This document shows, piece after piece, positions 8,386-16,761 of a stretch of 23,870 bases of DNA. The position numbers were made by a program, and so were the translations under genes. The notes under the pieces are model-generated. The model did no database searches. It was given only the letters and a program-made list of their open reading frames with translations, and was not told where the DNA came from. The stretch covers positions 1 through 23,870 of the forward strand of contig JAEZXS010000067.1 of NCBI GenBank assembly GCA_023442755.1, read 5' to 3'. The DNA comes from Pseudomonadota bacterium. Lineage in GTDB: Bacteria > Desulfobacterota > Syntrophobacteria > Syntrophobacterales > Syntrophobacteraceae. Numbering within the stretch: the first letter of the stretch is position 1; each line of letters opens with the position of its first letter.

Positions 8386-9382
8386 GACATCGCAACCAGA
8401 GGGACGCCGTCCGGAAATGGACCGGCGCGATTTCCTGATCCGCTCCGCAAAAGCCGGCTTCGCCATTGCTGCTGCCGCCGGCCTGGGCTACGGCCTCTAC
8501 GATCCGAACGGGCCCGTTCCCGCTACGGAAATATCCGACCTGGCGCTCCCGGATTTCTCGGTCCCCGAAGCGGGCAAAAAAATTGCCGTCGTGACCGGGT
8601 CAGACCGAATCAAGGCGATCAACTCCGGGCTAAAAGCCCTTGGCGGCATCGAAACCTTCATCAAAAAGGGCGACCGGGTCCTCATCAAGGTTAACGCCGC
8701 TTTTGCCTCCCCGCCGTCCCTTTGCGCCACGACCAACCCGGAACTCCTCTCCGAATTGGTCCGGCTGTGCTTCGCTGCTGGCGCTGCTTCGGTCGCCGTT
8801 ACGGATAATCCCATCAACAACCCCGAGAGCTGTTTTACGCTGACCGGGATAGGCGAAACGGCGCAAACGAGCGGCGCGCGGCTGATCCTTCCCAGGGAAT
8901 CACTCTTTTCGAACATCACCGTCCCGGAAAGCAACTTCATCAAAAGCTGGCCCGTCCTCACCGGCTCCTTCCAGGGCATCACGAAGCTGATCGGCGTCGC
9001 TCCCGTCAAGGACCACCACAGGAGCGGAGCATCCATGTCCATGAAGAACTGGTACGGCTTCATCGGAGGCCGCCGCAACATCTTTCACCAGGATATCCAC
9101 ACGTTCATCAGGGACCTTGCCCTGATGATAAAACCCACGTTCGTCATTCTCGACGGAACCTTCACCATGATATCCAACGGTCCGACCGGGGGCTCCACCG
9201 CCGACCTCAAGCAGACCAATACGATGATCGTCAGCACCGACCAGGTTGCGGCCGATGCTGCCGGCGCCCTGCTGCTGGGCAAAGGGCCGGGTGAGCTTCC
9301 TTTTATAGCGAAAGCCGAACAGGCCGGAGCGGGCACCGCCGATTTCGAATCGCTCAACCCTGTTCGCGTTTCCATCGGCTGA
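8369..9382 (+). CDS. Tat-signal DUF362 domain protein
   Basis: Protein of 337 residues. The N-terminus carries a twin-arginine signal, R19-R20-D-F-L followed by a hydrophobic stretch AKAGFAIAAAAGLGYGLY, so it is probably folded and exported by Tat, or anchored in the membrane facing the periplasm. The mature part has the DUF362 pattern KKGDRVLIKVNAAFASPPSLCATTNPELLSELVRLCFAAGAASVAVTDNP and later MIKPTFVILDGTFTMISNGPTGG. DUF362 proteins often sit with ferredoxin-like modules, but their reaction is not established. This one lacks an attached CxxCxxCxxxC cluster motif. The ATG at 8369 overlaps the previous gene by 17 bp and has only a weak ribosome site; the ATG at 8417 just before the RR motif is an alternative start. 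Confidence 0.8.
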   Translation: MKKPNKTSQPEGRRPEMDRRDFLIRSAKAGFAIAAAAGLGYGLYDPNGPVPATEISDLALPDFSVPEAGKKIAVVTGSDRIKAINSGLKALGGIETFIKKGDRVLIKVNAAFASPPSLCATTNPELLSELVRLCFAAGAASVAVTDNPINNPESCFTLTGIGETAQTSGARLILPRESLFSNITVPESNFIKSWPVLTGSFQGITKLIGVAPVKDHHRSGASMSMKNWYGFIGGRRNIFHQDIHTFIRDLALMIKPTFVILDGTFTMISNGPTGGSTADLKQTNTMIVSTDQVAADAAGALLLGKGPGELPFIAKAEQAGAGTADFESLNPVRVSIG

Positions 9383-9392
9383 AAGAGTACCT

Positions 9393-11165
9393 ATGAAGAT
9401 TACAATCGTCAGGCGTATCAGCCAGATTTTCTTCTTCGCCTTGTTCATCTGGTTCTGTATCGCAAGCACGTTCGGGGATTCTTTCTGGCAGCTTCGCGGC
9501 TGGCCCGTCAACTGGTTCCTCGAACTCGACCCGCTCGTCGCGCTCGGAAACCTCCTTACCACCCGATCCCTCTACGGAGGACTGGCATGGGCGGTCCTGA
9601 CCGTCGCCCTCACCATCGTGCTTGGAAGGTTTTTCTGTGGCTGGGTCTGTCCTTTCGGCTCCATCCACCACTTCTTCGGCTATCTCGGCCGCCTCGGAAA
9701 GCCGGTGAAGGAGCATATCGCCGCGAACCGCTATCGAAGCGGCCAGAAGGTCAAGTACTACATCCTTTTCGGATTGCTCTTCGCCGCCGCGGCCGGATTC
9801 GTTCTCAAACTGGACGGACTCGTCATCGCTTCGCTTCAGACGGGCCTGCTCGATCCGATCCCTTTGGTGTACCGGTCGATCAACCTGCTTCTTCTTCCCT
9901 TTGCAGATTCGGCCACCCATCTGACCTCGGCCGCCCAGCGCCACTATGACGGCGCATGGCTGATCGCGGCGATCTTCCTCGCAGCCGTACTGCTGAACCT
10001 GAAGATCCCCCGGTTCTACTGCCGCTTCGTATGCCCGCTCGGGGCGCTCTACGGTATCCTCGGCCGCTATGCGCTCTGGCGGATCGGGAAAAAACAAGCC
10101 GAGTGCTCCACCTGCCGGCTCTGCTCCACAAACTGCGAAGGCGCCTGCGAACCCGGCGAAAAAATCCGCATCCCCGAATGCGTCCTGTGCATGAACTGTC
10201 TCCACACCTGCAAGGACGACCTGGTCGGTTACAACACTTTCCGTTCGGCTTCAGGCGAAATCGCCTCCCCCGACCTTTCCCGCCGGGGCTTCGTTGCAGC
10301 GTCCGTATCGGGCATCGCGGCCATCCCCCTCATGAGGCTGGACGGGGCGCTCGGGCAGAATTGGGACCCGAAGCTCGTCCGGCCTCCCGGGTCTCTTCCC
10401 GAAACCGAGTTTCTCGACCGCTGCCTCAAATGCGGCCAGTGCGCCCGCGTCTGCCCGACAAACGTCATCCAGCCCGATACGGTCGGCGGTGGAGTCGAAC
10501 GCATCTGGACTCCCGCCCTTAATTTCCGCGCCGGTACGAGCGGCTGCCAGCTCAACTGCGTCGCCTGCGGACATATATGCCCGACCGCCGCCATCCGCCC
10601 CATTACCCTCGAAGAAAAACTCGGGCGCGGTTCGTTCGAGAAAAACGGCCCCGTGCGCATCGGAACGGCTTTCGTCGACCGCACCCGGTGCCTGCCCTGG
10701 GCAATGGACAAACCCTGCATCGTATGCCAGGAAAACTGCCCGGTAAGCCCCAAGGCCATATTCACCAAAGAGGCCTTCATCACCGTGCGAAACGGCAATC
10801 TCGAAATCGCCCAGGTGCGCTCGGCCGTAATGGAACTCCCCAAACCGGTCCTGCAGCCCGAGCGCTTCGGCACAGGCGATTACTTCCTCCTGGCCGATGC
10901 CGGAGGAAGCCAGGCAAGAAAGCGCATCGTCGCCAACACGGAAAACTCCATAGTTTTGGAATCGGCGCTGCCGACAGACTTCAATCCGTCCGCTCTCAAA
11001 AGCGTCCAGCTCCAGGTCCGACTCCAGTACCCTCAGGTCGATCCCGAACGCTGCATCGGCTGCGGGATTTGCGAGCACGAATGCCCGGTGAGCGGACAAC
11101 GTGCGATACGGGTAAGCGCCGAAGGCGAGTCCCGGCACAGGAAACATTCGCTGCTTTTGAAATAA
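9393..11165 (+). CDS. NapH/NapG-like fused membrane polyferredoxin
   Basis: 590-residue iron-sulfur protein joining a NapH-like quinol-oxidising membrane part to a NapG-like ferredoxin part. Residues 1-230 have several membrane segments (about 8-25, 62-80, 120-140, 187-203) with the NapH-type cysteines C82/C86 (CGWVCP) and C210/C214 (CRFVCP). Then come two CxxCxxCxxxC sets at 238-248 and 263-273. A twin-arginine-like sequence S296-R-R-G-F followed by a hydrophobic stretch (301-315) marks the start of the NapG-like half, which has cluster motifs at 344-354, 385-396, 433-449 and 554-564. About six [4Fe-4S] clusters are therefore possible. It probably moves electrons between the quinone pool and an exported partner. 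It starts 10 bp after the DUF362 gene. Confidence 0.85.
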   Translation: MKITIVRRISQIFFFALFIWFCIASTFGDSFWQLRGWPVNWFLELDPLVALGNLLTTRSLYGGLAWAVLTVALTIVLGRFFCGWVCPFGSIHHFFGYLGRLGKPVKEHIAANRYRSGQKVKYYILFGLLFAAAAGFVLKLDGLVIASLQTGLLDPIPLVYRSINLLLLPFADSATHLTSAAQRHYDGAWLIAAIFLAAVLLNLKIPRFYCRFVCPLGALYGILGRYALWRIGKKQAECSTCRLCSTNCEGACEPGEKIRIPECVLCMNCLHTCKDDLVGYNTFRSASGEIASPDLSRRGFVAASVSGIAAIPLMRLDGALGQNWDPKLVRPPGSLPETEFLDRCLKCGQCARVCPTNVIQPDTVGGGVERIWTPALNFRAGTSGCQLNCVACGHICPTAAIRPITLEEKLGRGSFEKNGPVRIGTAFVDRTRCLPWAMDKPCIVCQENCPVSPKAIFTKEAFITVRNGNLEIAQVRSAVMELPKPVLQPERFGTGDYFLLADAGGSQARKRIVANTENSIVLESALPTDFNPSALKSVQLQVRLQYPQVDPERCIGCGICEHECPVSGQRAIRVSAEGESRHRKHSLLLK

Positions 11166-11219
11166 TCGTCGCTGGAATTGTACCTACTGGGAAACAGTCA
11201 CTCACACGGAGTCTCTATC

Positions 11220-12440
11220 ATGGCCGACAAAGGCAAAGTTTCACGTCGCGATTTTTTGAAATTGGCAGGCCTCGCCGGCACCGGGTCGATACTCCTCCCC
11301 GGTAGCGCGCTGGCGGCATCCGCCGAGGGTGAAAAGGCCCCGCAGGCATCCGAGGTCCCGACCCGGCCCTTCGGGAAAACCGGGGTGAACGTTTCCATGC
11401 TCGCCCTCGGGACCATGTTCGACATCCCCTCCAACCAGCTCCTTCTCAGGCAGGCCCTCAAATGGGGCGTCACCTACTGGGATACCGCCGACTGCTACGA
11501 GGGGGGAAACAGCGAGATCGGAATCGGAACATTCCTGACTAGGAATCCCGACGCCCGGAAGAAAATCTTCCTCGTCACCAAGTCCGACAAGCGCGACCCC
11601 AAAGGTCTCACCGACCTGCTTGACCGCTCTCTCAAGCGAATGAAAACCGACTATGTCGACCTCTACTTCGTGCACGGCATCGATTCGCTGAAAGAAATCA
11701 ATAGCGACACCAAAGCATGGGCGGAAAAAGCAAAATCCCAGGGTAAAATAAAATTCTTCGGGTTCAGCGCCCACAGCAACATGGAAGACCTCATGCTCGG
11801 AGCGGCCAAACTCGGTTGGATCGACGGCATCATGATCAGCTACAACTTCAGGCTGATGCGTACTCAAAAAATGCGCTCGGCCGTCGAGGCCTGCACAAAG
11901 GCCGGAATCGGCCTCACCGCCATGAAAACGCAGGGCGGCGGCCAGATATCCGGGGCAACGGATGCCGATCTCGAGATGGGGGGCCGCTTTATGAAACAGG
12001 GCTTTACCGACTGCCAGGCCAAGATCAAAGCCGTCTGGGAAGACCCGAACATCGCCTCGGTCTGCTCCCAGATGCCCAGCATGTCCGTCCTGACGTCCAA
12101 TATCGCCGCAGCCCTCAACCAGACAAAACTGTCCGCCGCAGACCTCGAATTCATGGACCAATACGCGGAAACAACCGCCCATACCTACTGCGCCGGATGC
12201 ACATCCATCTGCCATCCGGCAGTGGCCGGAAACATCCCCGTGGGCGACATCATGCGCTACCTCATGTACCACAACAGCTACGGCGATATCGAACGCGCCA
12301 AAACTCTGTTTTCTGAAATTCCGCCCGAGGTGCGCGACGGTCTTCTCACTGCCGACTACTCCCGGGCCGAATCGCTTTGCCCGCAAAGGCTGAAGATCGC
12401 CAGCCTCATAGGACATGCGGTTTCGGTGCTGAGCGCGTAA
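11220..12440 (+). CDS. Tat-exported aldo/keto reductase with C-terminal iron-sulfur motif
   Basis: 406-residue protein. The N-terminus S8-R-R-D-F-L-K14 with hydrophobic LAGLAGTGSILLPGSALA and a likely cleavage after ALA is an almost ideal Tat signal. The mature part (from about 48) is an aldo/keto reductase barrel: RPFGKTGVNVSMLALGT, then the catalytic tetrad candidates D88, Y93, K121 and H152 (WDTADCYEGG, VTK, YFVHG). At the C-terminus, C324-x2-C327-x3-C331 and C387-P form the motif seen in ferredoxin-containing AKR-like proteins and suggest a [4Fe-4S] cluster. GGAG lies upstream of the ATG at 11220. It ends the operon that begins with DUF6599, 54 bp after the polyferredoxin. Because NADPH is scarce in the periplasm, electrons may come from the neighbouring iron-sulfur protein; that is inference. 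Confidence 0.87.
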   Translation: MADKGKVSRRDFLKLAGLAGTGSILLPGSALAASAEGEKAPQASEVPTRPFGKTGVNVSMLALGTMFDIPSNQLLLRQALKWGVTYWDTADCYEGGNSEIGIGTFLTRNPDARKKIFLVTKSDKRDPKGLTDLLDRSLKRMKTDYVDLYFVHGIDSLKEINSDTKAWAEKAKSQGKIKFFGFSAHSNMEDLMLGAAKLGWIDGIMISYNFRLMRTQKMRSAVEACTKAGIGLTAMKTQGGGQISGATDADLEMGGRFMKQGFTDCQAKIKAVWEDPNIASVCSQMPSMSVLTSNIAAALNQTKLSAADLEFMDQYAETTAHTYCAGCTSICHPAVAGNIPVGDIMRYLMYHNSYGDIERAKTLFSEIPPEVRDGLLTADYSRAESLCPQRLKIASLIGHAVSVLSA

Positions 12441-12490
12441 GGCAAAAACGACTAAGGTAAAAAGCGTGGGGACCTCGGCCCACCCCCTTC

Positions 12491-12507
12491 GTCACGCTTT
12501 GCGTGAC
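12491..12507. repeat. Perfect 7-bp hairpin between convergent genes
   Basis: GTCACGC-TTT-GCGTGAC, extendable imperfectly with flanking CCC/GGG through a bulge. It lies between the stops of the convergent AKR and spermidine-synthase-like genes. There is no T-run, so it is not a canonical Rho-independent terminator; it may act as a REP-like or transcript-stabilising structure. Confidence 0.4.
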
Positions 12508-12539
12508 TCACGAGGGTGCTTCGGCGGCCCCTCGCTTCT

Positions 12540-12564
12540 TGTGGGAGAGGCTTCCAGACTCGAT
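12540..12564 (+). repeat. REP-like element, copy A (GTGGGAG-headed)
   Basis: This 25-bp stretch matches the one at 19906-19930 at 22 of 25 positions, beginning TGTGGGAG and containing GGCTTCCAG. The hairpin of copy B is degraded here by three differences. Confidence 0.5.
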
Positions 12565-12570
12565 CAATCC

Positions 12571-14037
12571 TCAATAGGCAATGTAGGAATCCACAGGGGC
12601 AAAATCGTCGGTCAGGATCGGGACGTCTTCTCTCACTGTTCCCGTATAGAGCCGGCCCAGCAGTTCCCGCAGTTCGGGGTCCTGCGTGGATTCCTCCATC
12701 CGCATATCCGTTTTCTGCGCTACCAGCATGATATTCTGCCAGATATCCCCATCCTCGCCGGAATTGACCGGATAAAGCCGGACCTGCCTGAAAACGGACT
12801 TGTAAGTGGCGTACTCGGCGCGCAGGAACCGCCCCGTCCTCCCATCCAAACTCGATAGAATATTCAGGATCACGACCCCATCGTCCGCCAGCCGGTCGTG
12901 CAACAGTCTGGCGGTTTCCTGCGTCGTCAGGTGGAACGGGATGGAATAGTGGGAATTGAATGCATCGATCAGGATGGCGTCGTATTTTTTGTCGCTCTTA
13001 TTCAAAGCCGACCGGGCATCCCCGTGGATAACGGTAAGGCGCGGATCCTGCCCGAGCGCGAAAAACTCCCGCGCAAGCTCGGTTACCTTCGGGTCGATCT
13101 CCATGACGTCTATCTTCAGGTTCGGATACTTTGCCAGCGCATACTTCGGGTAGGAATACCCTCCGCCCCCGATGATGAGCATGCTCTTCAAATCCGGTTT
13201 GCAGCAGGCGGCCAGGTCGTAGAACTTCGAATAGGGCAGCGCCAGGCGGGTCGGCTCCTCGACATACATCGCCGACTGCATCGCCTTAGGGTGGGTGGTC
13301 ATGATACGAAACGTCAGGCCCGAGCGGAAATCCTTCCCGTCGTAGATGATGATCCGGTTGTAGTCCGTATCTATGTCGTGAAATCCGTGGGCGGCGAGAT
13401 AGTTTTCGTACGAATCCGCCGCAATCGCCAGAATGACGAAAAGCCCCAGGGCCGATAGCTTCAGGAGCTTCCCGCCCATGAATGCCACCAGAGACGTCAC
13501 CACCAGGATAATGCTCAGGACATACAGGATCTTGGTGCTGCCGAGGAAAGCGATGAGAAAGAATCCGCCGGCAAACGTCCCCAGGATGCTCCCGATGGTC
13601 GAAACAGCATACAGGCGACCGACGGTGTTCCCCGACTTGTCGAGCGAAGTCAGCTTGAGCTTAACGGCATAGGGCGAAACCATCCCGAGCAGGATGCCGG
13701 GAGGAGCGAAAAGCACGATCGTGGCGACCGCGGACGACAGGCGGATGCTCGTCGCATGATCCTGGAGAAAGTTCAGGATGAAGGATTTGCTGAGAGCGAT
13801 GGCCGCAATGAAGAAAGCCGCCAGGAGGATGATAAGCGACAGCCCCCTGTAGCTCGCATTCTTGTCCGCCTTAGCGCCGCCCCACCAATACCCGATGCTG
13901 AGGCTCGCGAGGATAATCCCGATAAGGCTCGTCCACACGATGATGGACGAGCCCAGGTAAGGGGCCAGTATCCGCGAACCGACCATCTCGAGGACCATGA
14001 CGACGGCCCCGCACAAGAATACTACTAATTCCAGCAT
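12571..14037 (-). CDS. Membrane-fused spermidine synthase-like protein
   Basis: 488 residues. The N-terminal 1-205 hold about six to seven membrane segments (for example 3-17, 33-48, 66-88, 101-120, 145-165, 168-188, 193-207) with GSRILAPYLGSSIIVWTSLIGIILASLSIGYWWGG, the usual start of this fused family. The C-terminal half is an SAM-fold domain like polyamine aminopropyltransferases: LIIGGGGYSYPKYAL (287-301), DVMEIDPKVTELAREFF (310-326), VIHGDARSAL (336-345), LIDAFNSHYSIPFHLTT (356-372). The usual spermidine-synthase GGGDG is GGGGY here and the catalytic D-x-x-D loop is changed, so polyamine synthesis is doubtful. GAGG lies just upstream of the ATG at 14037. It converges with the AKR gene. 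The function is unknown. Confidence 0.8.
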   Translation of the reverse strand: MLELVVFLCGAVVMVLEMVGSRILAPYLGSSIIVWTSLIGIILASLSIGYWWGGAKADKNASYRGLSLIILLAAFFIAAIALSKSFILNFLQDHATSIRLSSAVATIVLFAPPGILLGMVSPYAVKLKLTSLDKSGNTVGRLYAVSTIGSILGTFAGGFFLIAFLGSTKILYVLSIILVVTSLVAFMGGKLLKLSALGLFVILAIAADSYENYLAAHGFHDIDTDYNRIIIYDGKDFRSGLTFRIMTTHPKAMQSAMYVEEPTRLALPYSKFYDLAACCKPDLKSMLIIGGGGYSYPKYALAKYPNLKIDVMEIDPKVTELAREFFALGQDPRLTVIHGDARSALNKSDKKYDAILIDAFNSHYSIPFHLTTQETARLLHDRLADDGVVILNILSSLDGRTGRFLRAEYATYKSVFRQVRLYPVNSGEDGDIWQNIMLVAQKTDMRMEESTQDPELRELLGRLYTGTVREDVPILTDDFAPVDSYIAY

Positions 14038-14276
14038 GATATCGCCTCACCCATTCGAAGGGATACGGATCTGCCTATACGGCGGCGAAAATGCATACGA
14101 AGTTCCGCATATATACCTTATTGGAGGGGAGAAATACAGGCGAACGGCTCGATGGTTTGAATCAGGCAATCGGAAACCGGCTCGAATCCCGGGGTACGGC
14201 TCATCTTTACCGGGCATCGAGGCCTTTGCCCGCTTCGCGGAGTACGCGCTTCACCAGGATCTTGTCTCGAACAACA

Positions 14277-14304
14277 ATATAGGCCCTATATGACTTATTG
14301 GACT
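14277..14304. repeat. Stop-codon-linked short repeat, copy 1, with 15-bp palindrome
   Basis: ATATAGG-C-CCTATAT (14277-14291) is a perfect 7-bp inverted repeat. It overlaps the 18-bp sequence at 14287-14304, which is found exactly again at 18256-18273. Its right edge falls in the stop codon of the FecR/DUF6600 gene. Confidence 0.6.
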
Positions 14305-16399
14305 ATATTGACATCGCCCCCCCGCCTTTGCTCACCTCGGCTGGCCGCGCTGAGGTCCGCCTCCGTGCTCCTGCCTCGGCCCGCCATACGGTGCTTTCTG
14401 CATCCGGGGACCTCCGCCCGAAGGAGGACCGCCCCGGGGGCATTCCACGCTGGATGCTCGGCTGCCTCTGCATTCCACGTAGTTCCTGCGGCGCGCGCTG
14501 TCTTTGCTGCTGCACCTGGCCGAGTCCCCTCGTCGCTGGTTTCTGAACCTGCCTGCTGCCCCGTTCGGGCCTTTGCGGCCGCTGCTGTAAGCGCGGATCT
14601 GCCGACCTCTGCGGACCTTCCCGGCCCTGGACAATGCCCTGCCCGCCTGCTTGCGGCGGCCTCTTTACGCTACTGCGCGGCGGCTGAACGGCTCGCTCGC
14701 TCCGCGACTGCGGCGCCTGCACACTCTGCCTCGGGGGCTTGGGCGGCCTCGGCCCTTTAACGGCCGGAGCGCCCGTCGCAGGCATTCCCGCCGGCCTGCC
14801 CTGGACGGCCCGGGGTGATCTTGTCTGCGACTTCAAAACCCTTTCCTCGAACTTGACCTCGGATCGCGGCCTGTTCGCCTGGCTTTCAGGAACGATTTTC
14901 CCGCTGAGCTGCGGCTTTTGCACCTGTGCCGCCTGAGGACCGCGAAGAGGCGCAGCCTGTTTCATCCCGGCCATGCCGTGCTCTATCGAACGGGCCGATA
15001 CCGCGCCCGCCTGCCGGGCGGCCAGGGCGCGGTTCTGATCGATCCTCGCCACGACGGCCTGGTGCGGCTTGGCGTCGATCCGAGCCATGTTGGTATTGTA
15101 TACGAACCGGTTCCGCATGGTGCTGTAGTTGGCCATCACGGCATTGCTGACGACGGGGGCCGCCCGGTAGTGATTTACTATGGTCGTCTGGCTGATGTTG
15201 GTGATACGCACGGAGGTATAGTTGTTCACCGCATAGAAATGGCTCTGGTCCACAATGACCGCCCGGTTGAGGTAGGCCAGGCCGCCCAGGTCGATCCGGA
15301 TGCCCGCCGGGTTGACACCTGCGAAAACAGCGCCGGGCCCCCAATGGTGATGGGAATAATAGATTTCCGCGGGAGCCAGCGGCACCCAGCCTATATCGAT
15401 TCCAGTGTGAATCCATGCGACCCTGCCGGGATACCAGCAGGCACAGCCGCCGAGGTATCCCACCTTGACCGTTACGGGCGGCGCCCAGTACCAGGCCCGG
15501 TACGAATCGACATACACCCAGTTCCCGTAATGGTGGGTTACATATCCATATTCCTCCTCAGGAATCCAGACATTGTCCTCGCGCCACACGGTCCACCTGC
15601 CAACCGTGAACGGCTGCCAATCCGGGGCGACCGATACCGGTCGCCAAAGCGTCCGGTATTCTCCCTGGTAATAGACACGTTCCCATCGGCCGTTCCGGTC
15701 CAGATCGTATGCATCGGACTGCAGAGCAGGAGGCAGGAACTGCACCGACTCGCCCTTCACCTGGACCCGCTGGGTCCACAACTGTTCGCGCGAGAGGTTC
15801 CAGTCGTCCCAGGCAGTATCGACCGTCCCGTCGCCCTCGACTACCTGTTTGCCGTCAGAGAGGATGGAAGCCCCTCCTGCTTCTATGGGATACTTGGCGC
15901 CGCCCTCGACAGCGAATTCCACAACCCCGTCCAGGCTGATGACTTCGACCGAGCCGTCCCCGACGTAGAGGTCGAATGCCGTGCCCGGCCGTGCTACGAC
16001 GTATCCGAAGGGGGTGGTCGCCTTGATCACCGCATCCCGGTTTTTGTTGTAAAACCGCGTCGTGCCGGAGGCCACGTCGATCTCGGTCGCGTCATTGCGC
16101 AGGGCCAGGAGTTGAACCTGGGTATCGCCCCCAACCCGCAGCCAGGTTCCGTTGGGCAGTTTGAATTCCGCTTTGCCGGTATCGTTGGAATAAAGAGCGT
16201 CGTCAGTCCCGAAAGGAGCGTCCTTGACGGTCGCCACCCAGTCCTTTTCCGCATAGACATATCGGAGAAGCTGGCCGTCGATGAAGGAGATCCGTCCCAC
16301 AAGGGGCGGATTTTCCCCCGGCTTGACCTGCGCGGATGCGCACGGCGCCCAGATCGCGCCCAGAAGGAACGCAAGTGCGAAAAACCCCGCTCTTTTCAT
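14303..16399 (-). CDS. Secreted FecR-like/DUF6600 protein with Pro/Gln/Arg-rich tail
   Basis: 698 residues with a clear Sec signal peptide (MKRAGFFALAFLLGAIWAPCASA). Residues about 33-185 resemble a FecR-type domain: GRISFIDGQLLRYVYAEKDWVATVKDAPFGTDDALYSND, then LPNGTWLRVGGDTQVQLL and PGTAFDLYVGDGSVEVISLDGVVEF. Residues about 225-360 match the Trp/Tyr-rich DUF6600 region (RWERVYYQGEYRTLWRPV, WTVWREDNVWIPEEEYGYVTHHYGNWVYVDSYRAWYWAPP). From about 480 to the end it is low-complexity, rich in Gln, Pro, Arg and Ser and probably disordered. GGGAG precedes the ATG at 16399, preferred over an ATG at 16468. It is likely periplasmic or surface-associated. Unlike classical FecR it has no cytoplasmic anti-sigma region and no sigma factor neighbour. 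The function is unknown. Confidence 0.82.
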   Translation of the reverse strand: MKRAGFFALAFLLGAIWAPCASAQVKPGENPPLVGRISFIDGQLLRYVYAEKDWVATVKDAPFGTDDALYSNDTGKAEFKLPNGTWLRVGGDTQVQLLALRNDATEIDVASGTTRFYNKNRDAVIKATTPFGYVVARPGTAFDLYVGDGSVEVISLDGVVEFAVEGGAKYPIEAGGASILSDGKQVVEGDGTVDTAWDDWNLSREQLWTQRVQVKGESVQFLPPALQSDAYDLDRNGRWERVYYQGEYRTLWRPVSVAPDWQPFTVGRWTVWREDNVWIPEEEYGYVTHHYGNWVYVDSYRAWYWAPPVTVKVGYLGGCACWYPGRVAWIHTGIDIGWVPLAPAEIYYSHHHWGPGAVFAGVNPAGIRIDLGGLAYLNRAVIVDQSHFYAVNNYTSVRITNISQTTIVNHYRAAPVVSNAVMANYSTMRNRFVYNTNMARIDAKPHQAVVARIDQNRALAARQAGAVSARSIEHGMAGMKQAAPLRGPQAAQVQKPQLSGKIVPESQANRPRSEVKFEERVLKSQTRSPRAVQGRPAGMPATGAPAVKGPRPPKPPRQSVQAPQSRSERAVQPPRSSVKRPPQAGGQGIVQGREGPQRSADPRLQQRPQRPERGSRQVQKPATRGLGQVQQQRQRAPQELRGMQRQPSIQRGMPPGRSSFGRRSPDAESTVWRAEAGARRRTSARPAEVSKGGGAMSI

Positions 16400-16728
16400 C
16401 TTCACTCCCAATGCTTGCGAAAGCCCCACGGAACACTCCCTTTCGAAAAAAACGGACTCATCGTGCACTCTCGTCCGAACTTATCAGGAAGGACGAACCA
16501 TACGAATAAAAAGTTTAATTTCCTGCCCGAATTATGATTGCCCGAAACTGGAGAATGAGCGAAAATCCGCCTCGCAATTTCGTCATAGTTTATTTATTAC
16601 CAGGATAAACGATAGGATTCAATTGATCACAATCGCCCTCAGGATGGAAGCGCTTCTTTTTGCGCTTTTCCTTTGTATTCCGGCGCAGATCGTATGCACA
16701 TGGAAAAGCGGTGAAAAATTCCAGTGTC

Positions 16729-16757
16729 TTGTTAAATTGGTGGAATAGAAGTATAAG
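16729..16757 (+). promoter_or_regulatory. Candidate sigma-70 promoter for dacA
   Basis: TTGTTA (16729-16734), a 17-bp spacer and TATAAG (16752-16757), about 75 bp upstream of the dacA ATG. This is the best promoter match seen by eye in the window. Confidence 0.5.
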
Positions 16758-16761
16758 GGGG

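Noticed and set aside
12491..12507. Terminator call for the hairpin between convergent genes
   Set aside because: The stem is good but no T-run follows on either strand, so it is listed only as a hairpin repeat.
14150..14210. A tRNA-like stretch containing CTCGAATCCC
   Set aside because: The T-arm stem has mismatches and no acceptor or anticodon arms can be built around it.
14918..16537. A 539-codon + strand frame opposite the FecR/DUF6600 gene
   Set aside because: The minus frame has a signal peptide, ribosome site and known domains; the + frame has none.
16644..16748. A 34-codon frame with a signal-peptide-like start
   Set aside because: AGG directly abuts the ATG with no spacing, there is no clear promoter, and the frame ends inside the dacA promoter; chance is more likely.
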